A stretch of DNA of 64,000 bases from Streptomyces tirandamycinicus (GCF_003097515.1 NZ_CP029188.1:62001-126000); one strand, 5' to 3'; shown: positions 21,794-31,124, numbered from the stretch's first letter. The notes: generated by a model from the sequence alone, not told the origin. Numbers and translations are program-made.

Positions 21794-23631
21794 CCGCGTT
21801 CCGGCCACGTGACGATGCACGCCAGGGAGGGCATGTCCCGGTAGGACCCGCCCGCCGCGGCGCCGGGTGTGGTGACCACCCGAAGGCCCCAGTAGCCCGG
21901 GCACGTGGTGAAGGCGTGGCGGTACGACAGGCGGTAGGTGGTGCGGCCGCTGAGGCGGTAGGTCTCGGTGGCCCCGTCCTGCTGCCCGGGGATTCCGGCC
22001 TTCTCGCTGTTGTACCAGGTCAGTTCAAGAGTGACCGGGTCCGTGCTCGTCGTGGTGACGATCAGGTCCGCGTCGGCGCCGCGCACCTGCGTCGACTCCT
22101 CCAGCGAGGCGATGTCCACCGAGCCGACCGCGACCGGCCCCGGGACGTCCTGCGGCACGGGGTCCGGCCCGCCGGTGCCGCGGGCATCTCCCGCTTCCTG
22201 CACTCCGGCTGCGGGGGCCGGTCCCGGCTCTCCCGGTGACGTGGTCCCCGACCCTCCGGCGGCGCCGCCGACCGGAACGGCGCCGGCCCCTCCGGTCGAG
22301 GAGGCGGCGGCGTCCGCCCCCGCCGCCGGGGAGCGGTCGGTGCCAGCATCCCCGGCCGGGGGGCGGGCGGCGCCTGTGAACCCTGGCGCCGGTGAAGGGG
22401 AGGAGGCGGAGGAAACGGGCGGGGAGGCCGACTGCCGTGACGGGGGCGCGAAGCCGGCGCCGGCCTCGCGCCCGCTCGCACCGGTCACCGGCGAGGCCGC
22501 GGAGGCCGGGTGGCTGAGGGAGTCGTCGGTGATCAGGACACCGGTCAGTGCGGTGACGCCCAGCAGCAGCCCCGCGCCGGCGAGCGCCGGAGCCCTGAGG
22601 GAGCGCTTCGCGACCTGGCCGCCTCCCGCACCCGGCGAGCCGCTGCGCGCCGCCGCCCGGCCGCCGGTCGTCGGCGTACGAGGGAATCGACGGGTTCCCG
22701 GACGGCCCGGATCCTCCAGTGCGGTCGTGGCCAGCGCCGTCGTCGCGTCCGTGCCGCGGTGCGCCGGACCGCCGGTCGGCAGGAGCAGTCCGGCCGCGAG
22801 AACGGCCAGGGTGCGGCGGCCCCGCTCCTCCCAGCCCGGCCCGTAGCCGTCGATCGCCGCCCGCTCCAGTTCGGTGAGGAACGCGGCCGCCGAAGCGGGC
22901 CTGTCCCGGGCGTCCTTGGCCATCCCGCGGAGAACGAGCGGGCGCACCGGTGCCGGGGCGGCTTCGGCGTCCACTTCCGCCGAGAGGTGCTGTACGGCGA
23001 TCTCCGCCAGGCTCTCCCCGGCGAAGGGCCGTGCACCCGTCACGCACTCGAAGAAGGTGGCGGCGGCCGCGTAGACGTCGGTGGCGGGCGAGGCGGGGCC
23101 GCCCTGCCACTGCTCGGGTGCCATGTACATCGGCGTCCCCGCCTGGGCTGGAGAGCTCCCCTCCCGGGCCGCGATACCGAAGTCGATCAGCTTGGAGACC
23201 GCGTCGGCGGTGACCAGCACGTTCTCGGGCTTGTAGTCGCGGTGCACGACGCCGGCGCGGTGCGCCTCGGACAGCCCCAGCAGCGAGCCCTTGAGCACGG
23301 TCAGCGCCGCTTCCGGCGTGGTGGCGCCCTCGCGCCCCAGCAGTGCCCGCAGCGACGGGCCGTCGACCAGTTCCACGACGATGGCGGCGCCGTTCTCGTT
23401 CTCCACGTACCGGTGGAAGCGAGCCACGTGGGGGGAGTCGAGTTCCCTGAGCAGTGCGGCCTCGGCCCGGAACTCCCGGCGGAAGCGCGGGTCCGCGGAC
23501 AGCCGTTCGTTCAGGTACTTGATCGCCACGGGCGTGCCGGTGCCGGCGTCGACGGCCCTCACCACGCGTCCGCTGCCTCCGGAACCCAGCTCTCGTGCCT
23601 CGATGTAGCCGGGGACTGACCAGGTGCTCAC
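21790..23631 (-). CDS. PknB-type transmembrane Ser/Thr protein kinase
   Basis: A 613-residue kinase. Its N-terminal catalytic domain (about 8-275) has the glycine loop GSGGSG (16-21), ATP lysine K38 (VAIKYL), catalytic HRDYKPEN (D132) and DFG (D150), so it should be active. A long Arg/Pro-rich juxtamembrane region leads to one membrane helix (LAGAGLLLGVTALTGVL). Outside, a Pro/Ala/Ser linker of about 130 residues precedes a C-terminal beta domain with two cysteines (TTCPGYW, SLACIV). There are no PASTA repeats. GTG 23631 with GAGGGAAAC upstream begins directly before the kinase domain and is preferred. The promoter region holds a TGAGTG-N5-TACTCA palindrome and four 21-bp repeats. A coupled ectodomain gene follows. 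Confidence 0.93.
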   Translation of the reverse strand: MSTWSVPGYIEARELGSGGSGRVVRAVDAGTGTPVAIKYLNERLSADPRFRREFRAEAALLRELDSPHVARFHRYVENENGAAIVVELVDGPSLRALLGREGATTPEAALTVLKGSLLGLSEAHRAGVVHRDYKPENVLVTADAVSKLIDFGIAAREGSSPAQAGTPMYMAPEQWQGGPASPATDVYAAAATFFECVTGARPFAGESLAEIAVQHLSAEVDAEAAPAPVRPLVLRGMAKDARDRPASAAAFLTELERAAIDGYGPGWEERGRRTLAVLAAGLLLPTGGPAHRGTDATTALATTALEDPGRPGTRRFPRTPTTGGRAAARSGSPGAGGGQVAKRSLRAPALAGAGLLLGVTALTGVLITDDSLSHPASAASPVTGASGREAGAGFAPPSRQSASPPVSSASSPSPAPGFTGAARPPAGDAGTDRSPAAGADAAASSTGGAGAVPVGGAAGGSGTTSPGEPGPAPAAGVQEAGDARGTGGPDPVPQDVPGPVAVGSVDIASLEESTQVRGADADLIVTTTSTDPVTLELTWYNSEKAGIPGQQDGATETYRLSGRTTYRLSYRHAFTTCPGYWGLRVVTTPGAAAGGSYRDMPSLACIVTWPERG

Positions 23632-23711
23632 GGTTTCCCTCTGCCTTTCCTCTCCACCGGGCCGGTGTTCGGGCCCGCCCGTCAGCCTGGCTGCCCGGCT
23701 GCGGCCGCACA

Positions 23712-23728
23712 TGAGTGGTCACTACTCA
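23712..23728. promoter_or_regulatory. TGAGTG-N5-TACTCA palindrome (operator copy 2)
   Basis: Half-sites TGAGTG and TACTCA surround GTCAC, and symmetry extends one more base each side (A and T). It lies 80 bases upstream of the kinase GTG and about 220 bases upstream of LAL regulator 1 on the other strand. It is one of five similar palindromes in the window. Confidence 0.65.
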
Positions 23729-23741
23729 TTTCCGCAGAGGC

Positions 23742-23814
23742 GCGTGTACGGGGGACCCGGTGCGCGTGTACGAGGAACCGGTGCGCGTGTACGGGGGCCC
23801 ATTGCACGTGTACG
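23742..23814. promoter_or_regulatory. Four 21-bp-spaced GCGTGTACG direct repeats
   Basis: GCGTGTACG occurs at 23742, 23764 and 23785 and as ACGTGTACG at 23806, spaced 22, 21 and 21 bases. The flanking bases (GGGGGACCCG, AGGAACCG, GGGGGCCC, GAAGGCCCG) are also similar. The spacing equals two helical turns, so all copies face the same side of the DNA. They sit in the divergent region between the kinase operon and LAL regulator 1, as expected of a cooperative operator array. Confidence 0.7.
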
Positions 23815-23949
23815 GAAGGCCCGGTGGCGCTGTTCTGGGGGTCGTCTCACGCCCCGGAAACGCCGCGGCCCCGTTCCCGGTCGCCCTGCATAATGGCTCG
23901 CTGTCGTCATATGTCTCACCCACGGCGAGACGGGGGGAATGCGCACACA

Positions 23950-26640
23950 ATGGAGCGAACCATGAGGGAGGGGGCACCGCTGCGCCGGTGGCCGCTCGTG
24001 GGGCGGGCGGCACAGCTGGCGGTCTGTGAGGAGGTCCTGTCGGATCCCCGGCGTTCCGCGCTGCTGATCTTCGGTGCGGCCGGGGTCGGCAAGTCACGGC
24101 TGGCCGAGGAGGTCCTGAGCCGGCCGGTCGCCGGACGATCGGTGAGCCGTGCGGTGGCGACGACCGCCGCGGCGCAGGTGCCGTTGGGAGCGGTGGCCCA
24201 TCTGCTGCCGGACGGAGTGGACATGTCCGACCCGGTCTCCGGGTTCTCGGCCGTCTTCACGAAGATGGCCGGAAGCCGGGACCGGCACCAGCGCTCCGTC
24301 GTCCTGGTGGACGATCTGCATCTGCTCGATTCCACCTCCGTGATGCTGCTGCGCCAGCTGATGGACGCGCGGGCGGTGTTCCTGGTGGGCACCGTGCGCA
24401 CGGGTGAGCCGGCGAGCGAGGCGGTCGCGTCACTGGGGCAGGGTGACGGCGTCCACCAGTTGGATCTCGCGGAGTTCACGCTTCAGGAGGTCGAGACGCT
24501 GCTGCAGCAGGTGCTCGGTGGGCCGGTGAACCGCCGGACGACACACGAGCTGTACACCGCGAGCAGCGGCAACCCGCTGTATCTGAGGGAGCTGGTGCAG
24601 GGTGCGCTCGCCACGGGGGCGCTGGCCGGCGACCAAGAACTGTGGGAGCTGGTGGCGGAGGACCGTCTGCCCGTCACCCGCCGGCTGACCGATGTGATCC
24701 GGCACCGGCTGTCGGCCGCCGACGCCTCCAGCAGGCTGGTGCTGGAGACCCTGGCGCTGTGCGAGCCCATGGCCCTGGCGCACCTGGAGGCCGGTGACGG
24801 GCCCGGTGTCCTGAACGCCCTGGAGCGCGCCGAGCTGATCACCATCGTCCGGGACCGGCGGCGCACCACGGTACGGCTGGCGCACCCGCTGTACGGAGAG
24901 GTGCTGCGGGCGGATCTGCCGGTCCTGCGCCGTCGGGGGATTCTGCTGGCCCAGGCCGCCGTGCTGGAGCAGTCGGGCGCCCGTCGCAGGGAGGACGCCC
25001 TGCACCTGGCCTCGTACCAGCTCGCCGCCACCGGCACCGCCGATCCCGCGCTGCTCACCGAGGCCGCCGCCCTCGCCTCGTACGCCCGCGACCACCCCCG
25101 GGCGCTCGAGTTCCTGCACGCCGTGCCCGAGGCCAAGCAGACCGTGCCGGTCCTGCTCCTGCTCGGCAAGTCACTGTACGAGATGGGGGAAACCGAGCCC
25201 GCGGAGAGCACTCTGGCCCGGGCAGACGCCCTGGCCGTGGACGAAGCAGAGGCACTGGCCGTGGCGCTGGTGCGCACGCAGAATCAGATCTGGGGAAAGG
25301 GCGTCACCGCCGAGGAGGCGATCGCGCTCGCCGACCGCGCCCGTGACCGGGTCACCAGCCCGCTCGGCCTGCGCGTCCTCCGGATCAACGAGGCTGCCAT
25401 CCGGTTCAGCGTGGGCGACCTCGCGGAGAGCCTGCGCCTGCTCGCCGATCTGGAGCAGGACGCCCAGCAGGCGCCGGACGTGCAGATGTGGCTGATGGGG
25501 GCGACGACGAAGTCGGTGTCGCTGGCGTTCCTCGGCCGTGGCGCCGAGGCGACCGCCTGGGCGGAGCGCGCGGTCGCCGCCTGCTCGGGCGCCGACCTCG
25601 ACATGTACACAACGATCACCTTCCAGGGAGCGGCCAACTCCGTCCTCGTCTGGGCGCTCACCTGGAGCGGCCGGCTGGACGAGGCACGGGCCGTCGGCGA
25701 GGCCGCCTACGCCGAACTCGCCGGGACCTACGCCAATCCGGAACGCATGCTCCTGGCCTACCAGTTGGGGTGCACCGCCTGGACGGCCGGGCATCCCGCG
25801 TCCGCCCGCCGCTGGTTCGCCGAGGTGACCCGTGCCGCCCGCACGCCCTCCCGGAGCGGGCGCGCCATGTCGCTCGCCGGCCTCGCCGCCTCCGCGGCGC
25901 TGCTCGGCGACGTTCCCGCTGCCGAGGCCGCGTTGGAGGAGTTCGACCGTACGCCCACGCCGGTGCGCCTGCCTCATGAACGGTTCGGGGAGGCGTGGCT
26001 GCTGGTGGCCCGCGGTGAGCTGAGCCAGGCGCGCGACGCTCTCCGCTCCGCGGCCGCCGAGGCGAGGGAGCGCGGGCACACGGGCTCCGAGGCGGTCCTC
26101 CTCACCGACCTCGCCAGGCTCGGCCGGGCACGGGAGGCCGCGCCCCGCCTCGCCGAACTGGCGTCCCGGTGCGGCGACGGCTCCCTCGTGTCGGCCCAGT
26201 CACGGTTCACCGCGGCCCTGGCCTCACGGGACGCGGACGAGCTCCTCGCGGTGTGCGACCTGCTGGAGGGCATGGGCGCGCATCTGCTCGCCGCCGAAGC
26301 CGCGAACACCGCCGCTGCGGTGTGGTCGAAGGCCGGAGACCCACGGCGGGCCGCTGCCGCCGCCGCGCGCTCCTCGGCGAACGCGGACCGCTGCGAGGGG
26401 GCGAGCACCCCGGCGCTCCTCGTTCCCACACCGACGTCTGCACCGCTCACCCCCCGCGAGCGGGAGATCGCGTTCCTCGCCTCCCGAGGTATGACGAGCA
26501 GGGATGTCGCGGCCCGGCTGACCATCTCCGTCCGTACGGTCGACAACCACCTCCAGCGCGTGTACGCCAAGCTCGGGATCACCGACCGGCGGCAACTGCC
26601 CCGACCCGGCAACGAACCGACGGGTACGCACGGGGGTTGA
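23950..26640 (+). CDS. Large LuxR-family (LAL) ATPase regulator 1
   Basis: An 896-residue STAND/LAL regulator. An N-terminal AAA-type ATPase carries Walker A GAAGVGKSRLAEE (K48) and Walker B VVLVDDLHLLD (D121). A long helical tetratricopeptide-like middle follows. The C-terminal LuxR helix-turn-helix reads LTPREREIAFLASRG then VRTVDNHLQRVYAKLGI (about 835-890). LAL proteins usually activate secondary-metabolite or sugar-utilisation genes. ATG 23950 is chosen; ATG 23962 is also possible. The protein is closely similar in layout to the one at 36330-39038. Its promoter region carries the 21-bp repeat array, which may be its own or a partner's binding site. Confidence 0.93.
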   Translation: MERTMREGAPLRRWPLVGRAAQLAVCEEVLSDPRRSALLIFGAAGVGKSRLAEEVLSRPVAGRSVSRAVATTAAAQVPLGAVAHLLPDGVDMSDPVSGFSAVFTKMAGSRDRHQRSVVLVDDLHLLDSTSVMLLRQLMDARAVFLVGTVRTGEPASEAVASLGQGDGVHQLDLAEFTLQEVETLLQQVLGGPVNRRTTHELYTASSGNPLYLRELVQGALATGALAGDQELWELVAEDRLPVTRRLTDVIRHRLSAADASSRLVLETLALCEPMALAHLEAGDGPGVLNALERAELITIVRDRRRTTVRLAHPLYGEVLRADLPVLRRRGILLAQAAVLEQSGARRREDALHLASYQLAATGTADPALLTEAAALASYARDHPRALEFLHAVPEAKQTVPVLLLLGKSLYEMGETEPAESTLARADALAVDEAEALAVALVRTQNQIWGKGVTAEEAIALADRARDRVTSPLGLRVLRINEAAIRFSVGDLAESLRLLADLEQDAQQAPDVQMWLMGATTKSVSLAFLGRGAEATAWAERAVAACSGADLDMYTTITFQGAANSVLVWALTWSGRLDEARAVGEAAYAELAGTYANPERMLLAYQLGCTAWTAGHPASARRWFAEVTRAARTPSRSGRAMSLAGLAASAALLGDVPAAEAALEEFDRTPTPVRLPHERFGEAWLLVARGELSQARDALRSAAAEARERGHTGSEAVLLTDLARLGRAREAAPRLAELASRCGDGSLVSAQSRFTAALASRDADELLAVCDLLEGMGAHLLAAEAANTAAAVWSKAGDPRRAAAAAARSSANADRCEGASTPALLVPTPTSAPLTPREREIAFLASRGMTSRDVAARLTISVRTVDNHLQRVYAKLGITDRRQLPRPGNEPTGTHGG

Positions 26641-26646
26641 GGCGAC

Positions 26647-26763
26647 GTGCCAGGAATCGGCTGGGCCCAGCTGGGCTCGTTCATGGTGCTGTGCCTGCTT
26701 CTCGCCGCAACCCCCGGCGCCAACCTCACGGTCGTGTTGGCCGGCGCACGAGAGGGTCACGGG
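26647..26763 (+). pseudogene. N-terminal stub of a LysE/RhtB-type exporter
   Basis: Seven bases after LAL regulator 1 an open frame starts with GSFMVLCLLLAATPGANLTV followed by VLAGAREGHG. That matches the first membrane helix and PGxN/PGP motif of LysE/RhtB amino-acid exporters. After about 38 codons the similarity stops and the frame becomes Arg/Gly-rich noise running into the convergent regulator gene. The other five helices are absent. It is a truncated gene with no likely function. Confidence 0.55.
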
Positions 26764-26833
26764 GTGCGCGCTCGTCGGACTCGGTACGTGGCCGGCCGTG
26801 GGGCCGCACTGAACCGGTGGCATGCGCCCGGTC

Positions 26834-27832
26834 TCACCCGGGGCCTGGGCCCGGCTGGGGCTGCCCGAGGGGTCGGGGGCCGCCGTGCGGGGCGCGGAAG
26901 GCCCGCCGGTAACCGTGCGGTGTGATTCCCAGCCGGCGGGCGAAGTGGTGGCGCAGGGTGTCGACGGTGCCGAAGCCGCTTCGCCTGGCGATGACGGTGA
27001 TCGGGTCGTCGGTGGTCTCCAGGTGGTGCTGTGCGAGCAGGACTCGTTGTCCCGTCAGCCACTGCAGCGGGGTGGTCCCGGTCTCCTGCCGGAAGCGGCG
27101 GGCGAAGGTACGCGGGGACAGATGCGCTTCGCGGGCCATCGCCTCGACGGTCAGTTCCCGGTCGAGGTTGGCTTCGATCCAGCTCAGGACGGGGGTGAGA
27201 AGGGTGCTTCCGTCCCGAGGCTGGGGGCGCTCCCGGTACTGGCGCTGGCCGCCTTCGCGGTGCGGCGGCGCGACCATGCGACGGGCGACGGCGTTGGCGA
27301 CGGTGCTGCCGTGCTCCCTGCGGATCAGGTGGAGGCAGGTATCCACGCCGGCGGCGGTACCGGCCCCCGTGATGATCGGGTTCTCGTCGACATACAGCAC
27401 GTCCGACTCGACATGGGCACGTGGATGGCGGCGAGCGAGTTCCCCGGTGTAGCGCCAGTGGGTGGTGCAGCGCCGGCCGTCCAGCAGGCCCGCCTCGCCC
27501 AGGAGGAATGCCCCGGTGCAGATGCTCAGGACACAGGCCCCTCGATCGACGGCGGCACGCAGCTCTTCGGCCAGGCGGTCCGGCTGCCGCACCCGGAGAT
27601 CGTATGCGGGGACGCAGACGAGATCCGCGGAGGAGAGCCGTTCCGGGCCATGGGGTGCTCGTATCTCGAAGCCGTGCCGGGTGGGCACGGCGCCGGCGGC
27701 GGCCGACACGAGGGCGAAGTCGTAGACGGGCAGACCATCCTCGCCTCGGTCGATGCCGAAGACCTCGCAGAACACCCCCACCTCGAAGGCATGGCTGCCT
27801 TCGAGGGCCAAGACGGCGACATCGTGAATCAT
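26834..27832 (-). CDS. FtrA/GlxA-type AraC-family regulator with DJ-1-like domain
   Basis: A 332-residue regulator. The N-terminal 190 residues form a DJ-1/PfpI-like domain (VAVLALEGSHAFEVGVFCEVF, abbreviated to VAVLALEG; elbow cysteine in SICTGAFLLGEAG). The C-terminal 110 residues hold two AraC helix-turn-helix motifs (LTVEAMAREAHLSPRTFARR and VIARRSGFGTVDTLRHHFAR). Proteins of this layout sense small molecules through the DJ-1 domain and activate nearby catabolic or transport genes. GGGAG precedes the ATG. It diverges from the proline dehydrogenase gene 132 bases away, a plausible target, although this is inferred. Confidence 0.9.
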   Translation of the reverse strand: MIHDVAVLALEGSHAFEVGVFCEVFGIDRGEDGLPVYDFALVSAAAGAVPTRHGFEIRAPHGPERLSSADLVCVPAYDLRVRQPDRLAEELRAAVDRGACVLSICTGAFLLGEAGLLDGRRCTTHWRYTGELARRHPRAHVESDVLYVDENPIITGAGTAAGVDTCLHLIRREHGSTVANAVARRMVAPPHREGGQRQYRERPQPRDGSTLLTPVLSWIEANLDRELTVEAMAREAHLSPRTFARRFRQETGTTPLQWLTGQRVLLAQHHLETTDDPITVIARRSGFGTVDTLRHHFARRLGITPHGYRRAFRAPHGGPRPLGQPQPGPGPG

Positions 27833-27964
27833 CGGCTCCCGGCCCCCGGTCTGCTGGTGATGGCGGGAACTTCAGCCTACCTGTCATTTCTGCCACTGCC
27901 GCCGCGCGGCCGGCCCTGAAAGGCTTGTGGCCGTTCCCCGCACGGCACGGCAGTTGGGCTGCAG

Positions 27965-28927
27965 ATGATCAAGCCACCCCCCACCGCGGACACCACGGCG
28001 CTCTCGTCACGGGCCGCGCAGGTCCTACGCGGACTCGCGCTCGACGAGGAGCTGAAGTGGCACGTCCCGAAAGACCCGGTTCTCGGTCCCCTGGCCCGCA
28101 GGGTCGCCCGGCGCTTCGTGGCCGGCGAAGGCCTCACCGACGCTCGGGACCGCGCGCGGCGCGTCCTCGCCGAGGGCCACCGGGTGAGCGTCGAGTACCT
28201 GGGCGAGAGCTGCCGCGACCCGCGGCGGGCCACGACGGAGACGGACGTGTTCGTCGACGCCGCGCGACTCCTGCCGCCCGGCTGCTCGGTCTCCCTCGAT
28301 CTCTCCCACATAGGCCTCGCCGTCGACGGGGAAGTCGCGCTGAGGAACGCCTCCCGCATCGCACGGGCCACCGCCGAGACCGGCCGGGAGCTGATGATCT
28401 CGGCCGAAGGCTCCGACCGCACCGATGCGGTGCTGGCCCTGCACCGGGCGCTGTGCGAACGCTTCGATCACGTGGGTGTCACCGTCCAGGCGCGACTGCA
28501 CCGGACGGCCGAAGACCTGCGAGGGCTTCTCGCGCTCCCCGGGCGTATCCGCCTGGTCAAGGGTGCCTTCCTCGAACCTCGGAGTATCGCCTACACCCGC
28601 GAGGACCCCGCTCTGGCCGCCGCCTACCTCGCCTACGCGGAACAACTGGCCGACTCGGGCCACCGGTGTTCCTTCGCCACCCACGACTGGGACCTGATCC
28701 ACCGCATCGACCAACACCTCGGCGGAGCGGGCCACGAGACCGCTCCCTGGGAGTTCGAAACCCTCCTGGGGCTCGGACCGGACCGCCTCGACGCCATGGC
28801 CGGACAAGGCCACCCCACTCGCGAGTACGTCGTCTTCGGCACCGAATGGTGGCTCTACGTCTGCAACCGACTCGCCGAGGACCCTGGGCGCCTGCTCCAA
28901 GCACTCGTCGACGCCGCTGCCCGGTGA
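27965..28927 (+). CDS. Proline dehydrogenase
   Basis: A 320-residue monofunctional proline dehydrogenase (PutA barrel domain), oxidising L-proline to pyrroline-5-carboxylate with FAD. Motifs seen: YLGESCRDP near residue 78, SLDLSHIGLAVDG, the ISAEGSDRTDAVL segment, the QARLHRTAEDL strand, RLVKGAFLEP and the C-terminal WWLYVCNRLAEDP (YxxRR-like substrate site, here YVCNRLAE). Length fits the family. No pyrroline-5-carboxylate dehydrogenase gene is adjacent. No ribosome-binding site is visible, so it may be leaderless or start elsewhere. It is divergent from the FtrA-like regulator. The following 28928-29243 contains nothing I recognise. Confidence 0.85.
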   Translation: MIKPPPTADTTALSSRAAQVLRGLALDEELKWHVPKDPVLGPLARRVARRFVAGEGLTDARDRARRVLAEGHRVSVEYLGESCRDPRRATTETDVFVDAARLLPPGCSVSLDLSHIGLAVDGEVALRNASRIARATAETGRELMISAEGSDRTDAVLALHRALCERFDHVGVTVQARLHRTAEDLRGLLALPGRIRLVKGAFLEPRSIAYTREDPALAAAYLAYAEQLADSGHRCSFATHDWDLIHRIDQHLGGAGHETAPWEFETLLGLGPDRLDAMAGQGHPTREYVVFGTEWWLYVCNRLAEDPGRLLQALVDAAAR

Positions 28928-29243
28928 TCCGATGCTCGTGCGGTTCGTTCGACGATCGCGGAACGCCGCAGGTCCGGCACCCGACAGACGGGGTGGATGC
29001 CGAGATCCCGTGCGACGGGCCCGACGGTCCGGTGCAGGCCGGCCTTGACGACCCGCGTGCTCGCGGAGTTCGTCCGGGTGTTCACGGGGACGCTGTCGTG
29101 GTGCCGGTGGATCTCCTTCGCCGCGATCGTGGCCCCGGCATCGGCGACTCCACGCACCGGCGTACGACTCACCGCTCACACCGCCCACGAGCCGTGACCG
29201 CAAACCCGTGGACACGTTCGGCCTCGAAGTCCACGATGTGCGC

Positions 29244-29864
29244 ATGTTGGGTACTCTTCTCGCCTTCCTCGGCGCCTGCACCCTGGTTGCGGCATCGCCC
29301 GGCCCGAGCACCATGCTGATCGTGCAGCAGTCCCTGCGTAGCAGGCGCGCGGGTTTCCTCACCGTGCTGGGCAACGAGACCGGCGTCTTTCTCTGGGGTG
29401 TCACCGCCTCGCTCGGGCTCACGGCGCTGCTTGCCGCCTCCCAACTGGCCTACGACGTCATGCGAATCGTCGGCGCGGCGGTTCTGATCGTGTTCGGCGT
29501 CAGGGCGCTGGTGAACGCGCGCCGAGTGCGGGACGGGGCAGCCGAGCACGGACCTGCGGCAGTGCGCTCGGGATGGAGTGCGTACCGCTCGGGTCTGCTG
29601 CTCAACCTCGCCAATCCCAAGGCCGCGGTCTTCGCGATGTCCTTCCTGCCGCAGTTCGTGCCGGCGGGCGCGCCTCATCTGGCCACCATGATCGGGCTGT
29701 CGACCGTCTGGGCGGTGTTCGAGATCGGCTACTTCGGACTGTACGTATGGTTCGTCGGCCGGCTGAGGGCGATCATCTCCCGAGCCGAAGTGCGCCGGCG
29801 CCTCGAGCAGGTCTCCGGCGGTGTGCTGCTCGTTCTGGGCATCCGGATGGCCGTCGAGAGCTGA
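29244..29864 (+). CDS. LysE/RhtB-family amino-acid exporter
   Basis: A 206-residue protein with six predicted membrane helices, normal for the family. The signature lies in the first helix (GACTLVAASPGPSTMLIVQQ), with NLANPKAAVFAMSFLPQF in the middle. It probably exports an amino acid or derivative by proton exchange; the substrate cannot be read from sequence. ATG 29244 puts the first helix close to the N-terminus as usual; GTG 29208 would add 12 residues. There is no clear ribosome-binding site. It lies downstream of the proline dehydrogenase on the same strand but 316 bases away. Confidence 0.88.
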   Translation: MLGTLLAFLGACTLVAASPGPSTMLIVQQSLRSRRAGFLTVLGNETGVFLWGVTASLGLTALLAASQLAYDVMRIVGAAVLIVFGVRALVNARRVRDGAAEHGPAAVRSGWSAYRSGLLLNLANPKAAVFAMSFLPQFVPAGAPHLATMIGLSTVWAVFEIGYFGLYVWFVGRLRAIISRAEVRRRLEQVSGGVLLVLGIRMAVES

Positions 29865-30102
29865 CGATCCCCGCTTGGCGCGGAAGCGGGTGGAATGACC
29901 GAGCACGCGGTCGGCTCCCCTCTCGCGCCCGGCGGTTCCCGCCGCGGCGATGCGAAACGTGACCACCGGATCGTGAAGTGCCGTGTCGGCGCGTGGTGTC
30001 GGCGCTGGAGTTCGCCGAGGTCCGGACCGGCGGATCGCGAGACGGTACCGGCGAGATCGACTCGAGGCGGGCGCCGGGACGGGACCGCTTCGGTTCCGCC
30101 CC

Positions 30103-31020
30103 TCATGAGCGGCCGACGGCCTCCGTCGCCACCGGGGTGTCCACGCGGCGGGTCACGGGGGCCGGGCGGCGGGGAGCGAGCGAGGTCAAGGCCACACCGC
30201 CGACCAGCAGGACCCCGGCCCACCAGCGCAGCCCGCTCACCGGCTCACCGAGGAAGAGGGCCGCCGCCGACATCCCGAAGACCGGGACGAGCAGGGAGAA
30301 GGGGGCCACCGTGGACGCCGGGTGGCGGCGCAGCAGCCAGCCCCAGGCACCGAAGCCGAAGACGGTCGTGGCCCAGGCGACGTAGAGGACCGTGCTCGCA
30401 CCCTGCCAGTCAAGGGTGCTCAGCGCCGCGAGGTCGCGCGACGGGCCCTCGATCACCAGGGACAGGGTTAGCAGCGGCAGCACGGGGACGGTGCTGACCC
30501 AGACCATGAAGTTCAGCGCGTCCGGCGGGGCCGCTTTGCGGGTGAGGACGTTGGAGACGCCCCAGCAGGCGGCCGCCGCGACGCACAGGGCGAACGCCCC
30601 GAGCGGTCCGGACTCGCCCTCGTCCACGGCCGCGACGGCGATCCCGGCCAAGGCCACGACCATGCCCAGGGCGCCCAGCCGCGAGGGGCGTTCCCCCAGG
30701 GCGGCGAAGGCGATCACGGCCGTGAACACCGCCTGGATCTGGAGGACCAGGGAGGAGAGGCCGGCCGGCATCCCGGTGTCCATCGCCACGAACAGCAGCC
30801 CGAACTTGGCCACGCCGAGGACCAGCCCGACCGCGATGATCCACCTCCACGCGACCCTGGGGCGGCCCACCAGGAACACCGCGGGAATCGCGGCCGCGAG
30901 GAAGCGCAGTGCGGAGAAGAGCAGGGGCGGGAAGTGGTCGAGGCCGATCTCGATGACGGTGAAGTTGACGCCCCAGACGGCGGCGACGAGGACGGCGAGG
31001 GCGAGGTGTGCAGGACGCAT
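30103..31020 (-). CDS. EamA/DMT-family transporter
   Basis: A 305-residue inner-membrane protein with ten predicted helices in two EamA repeats (AVWGVNFTVIEIGLDHFPP in the first; ACWGVSNVLTRKA in the second). This drug/metabolite-transporter family contains amino-acid and metabolite exporters such as EamA/YdeD. ATG 31020 starts right before the first helix. It diverges from the LysR regulator gene 104 bases away, a typical arrangement in which the regulator controls the exporter. The transported compound is unknown. Confidence 0.9.
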   Translation of the reverse strand: MRPAHLALAVLVAAVWGVNFTVIEIGLDHFPPLLFSALRFLAAAIPAVFLVGRPRVAWRWIIAVGLVLGVAKFGLLFVAMDTGMPAGLSSLVLQIQAVFTAVIAFAALGERPSRLGALGMVVALAGIAVAAVDEGESGPLGAFALCVAAAACWGVSNVLTRKAAPPDALNFMVWVSTVPVLPLLTLSLVIEGPSRDLAALSTLDWQGASTVLYVAWATTVFGFGAWGWLLRRHPASTVAPFSLLVPVFGMSAAALFLGEPVSGLRWWAGVLLVGGVALTSLAPRRPAPVTRRVDTPVATEAVGRS

Positions 31021-31124
31021 GGGCCGAGGATCACACCGAGGGACCATGAAGTACCAGCGATGATTGCTGCATGGTTGGATGAAGGGACGCTAATCGGTGG
31101 CGCCGCTTGTGACGGGAGGCTCTC

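Noticed and set aside
26757..27896. 379-codon minus-strand frame overlapping the FtrA-like regulator
   Set aside because: Arg/Pro-rich noise in another frame; the 332-residue frame carries the DJ-1 and AraC domains.
28928..29207. Minus-strand frame suspected as a transposase helix-turn-helix
   Set aside because: Only a short REL/RDLGIHP-like resemblance; not enough to call an insertion sequence.
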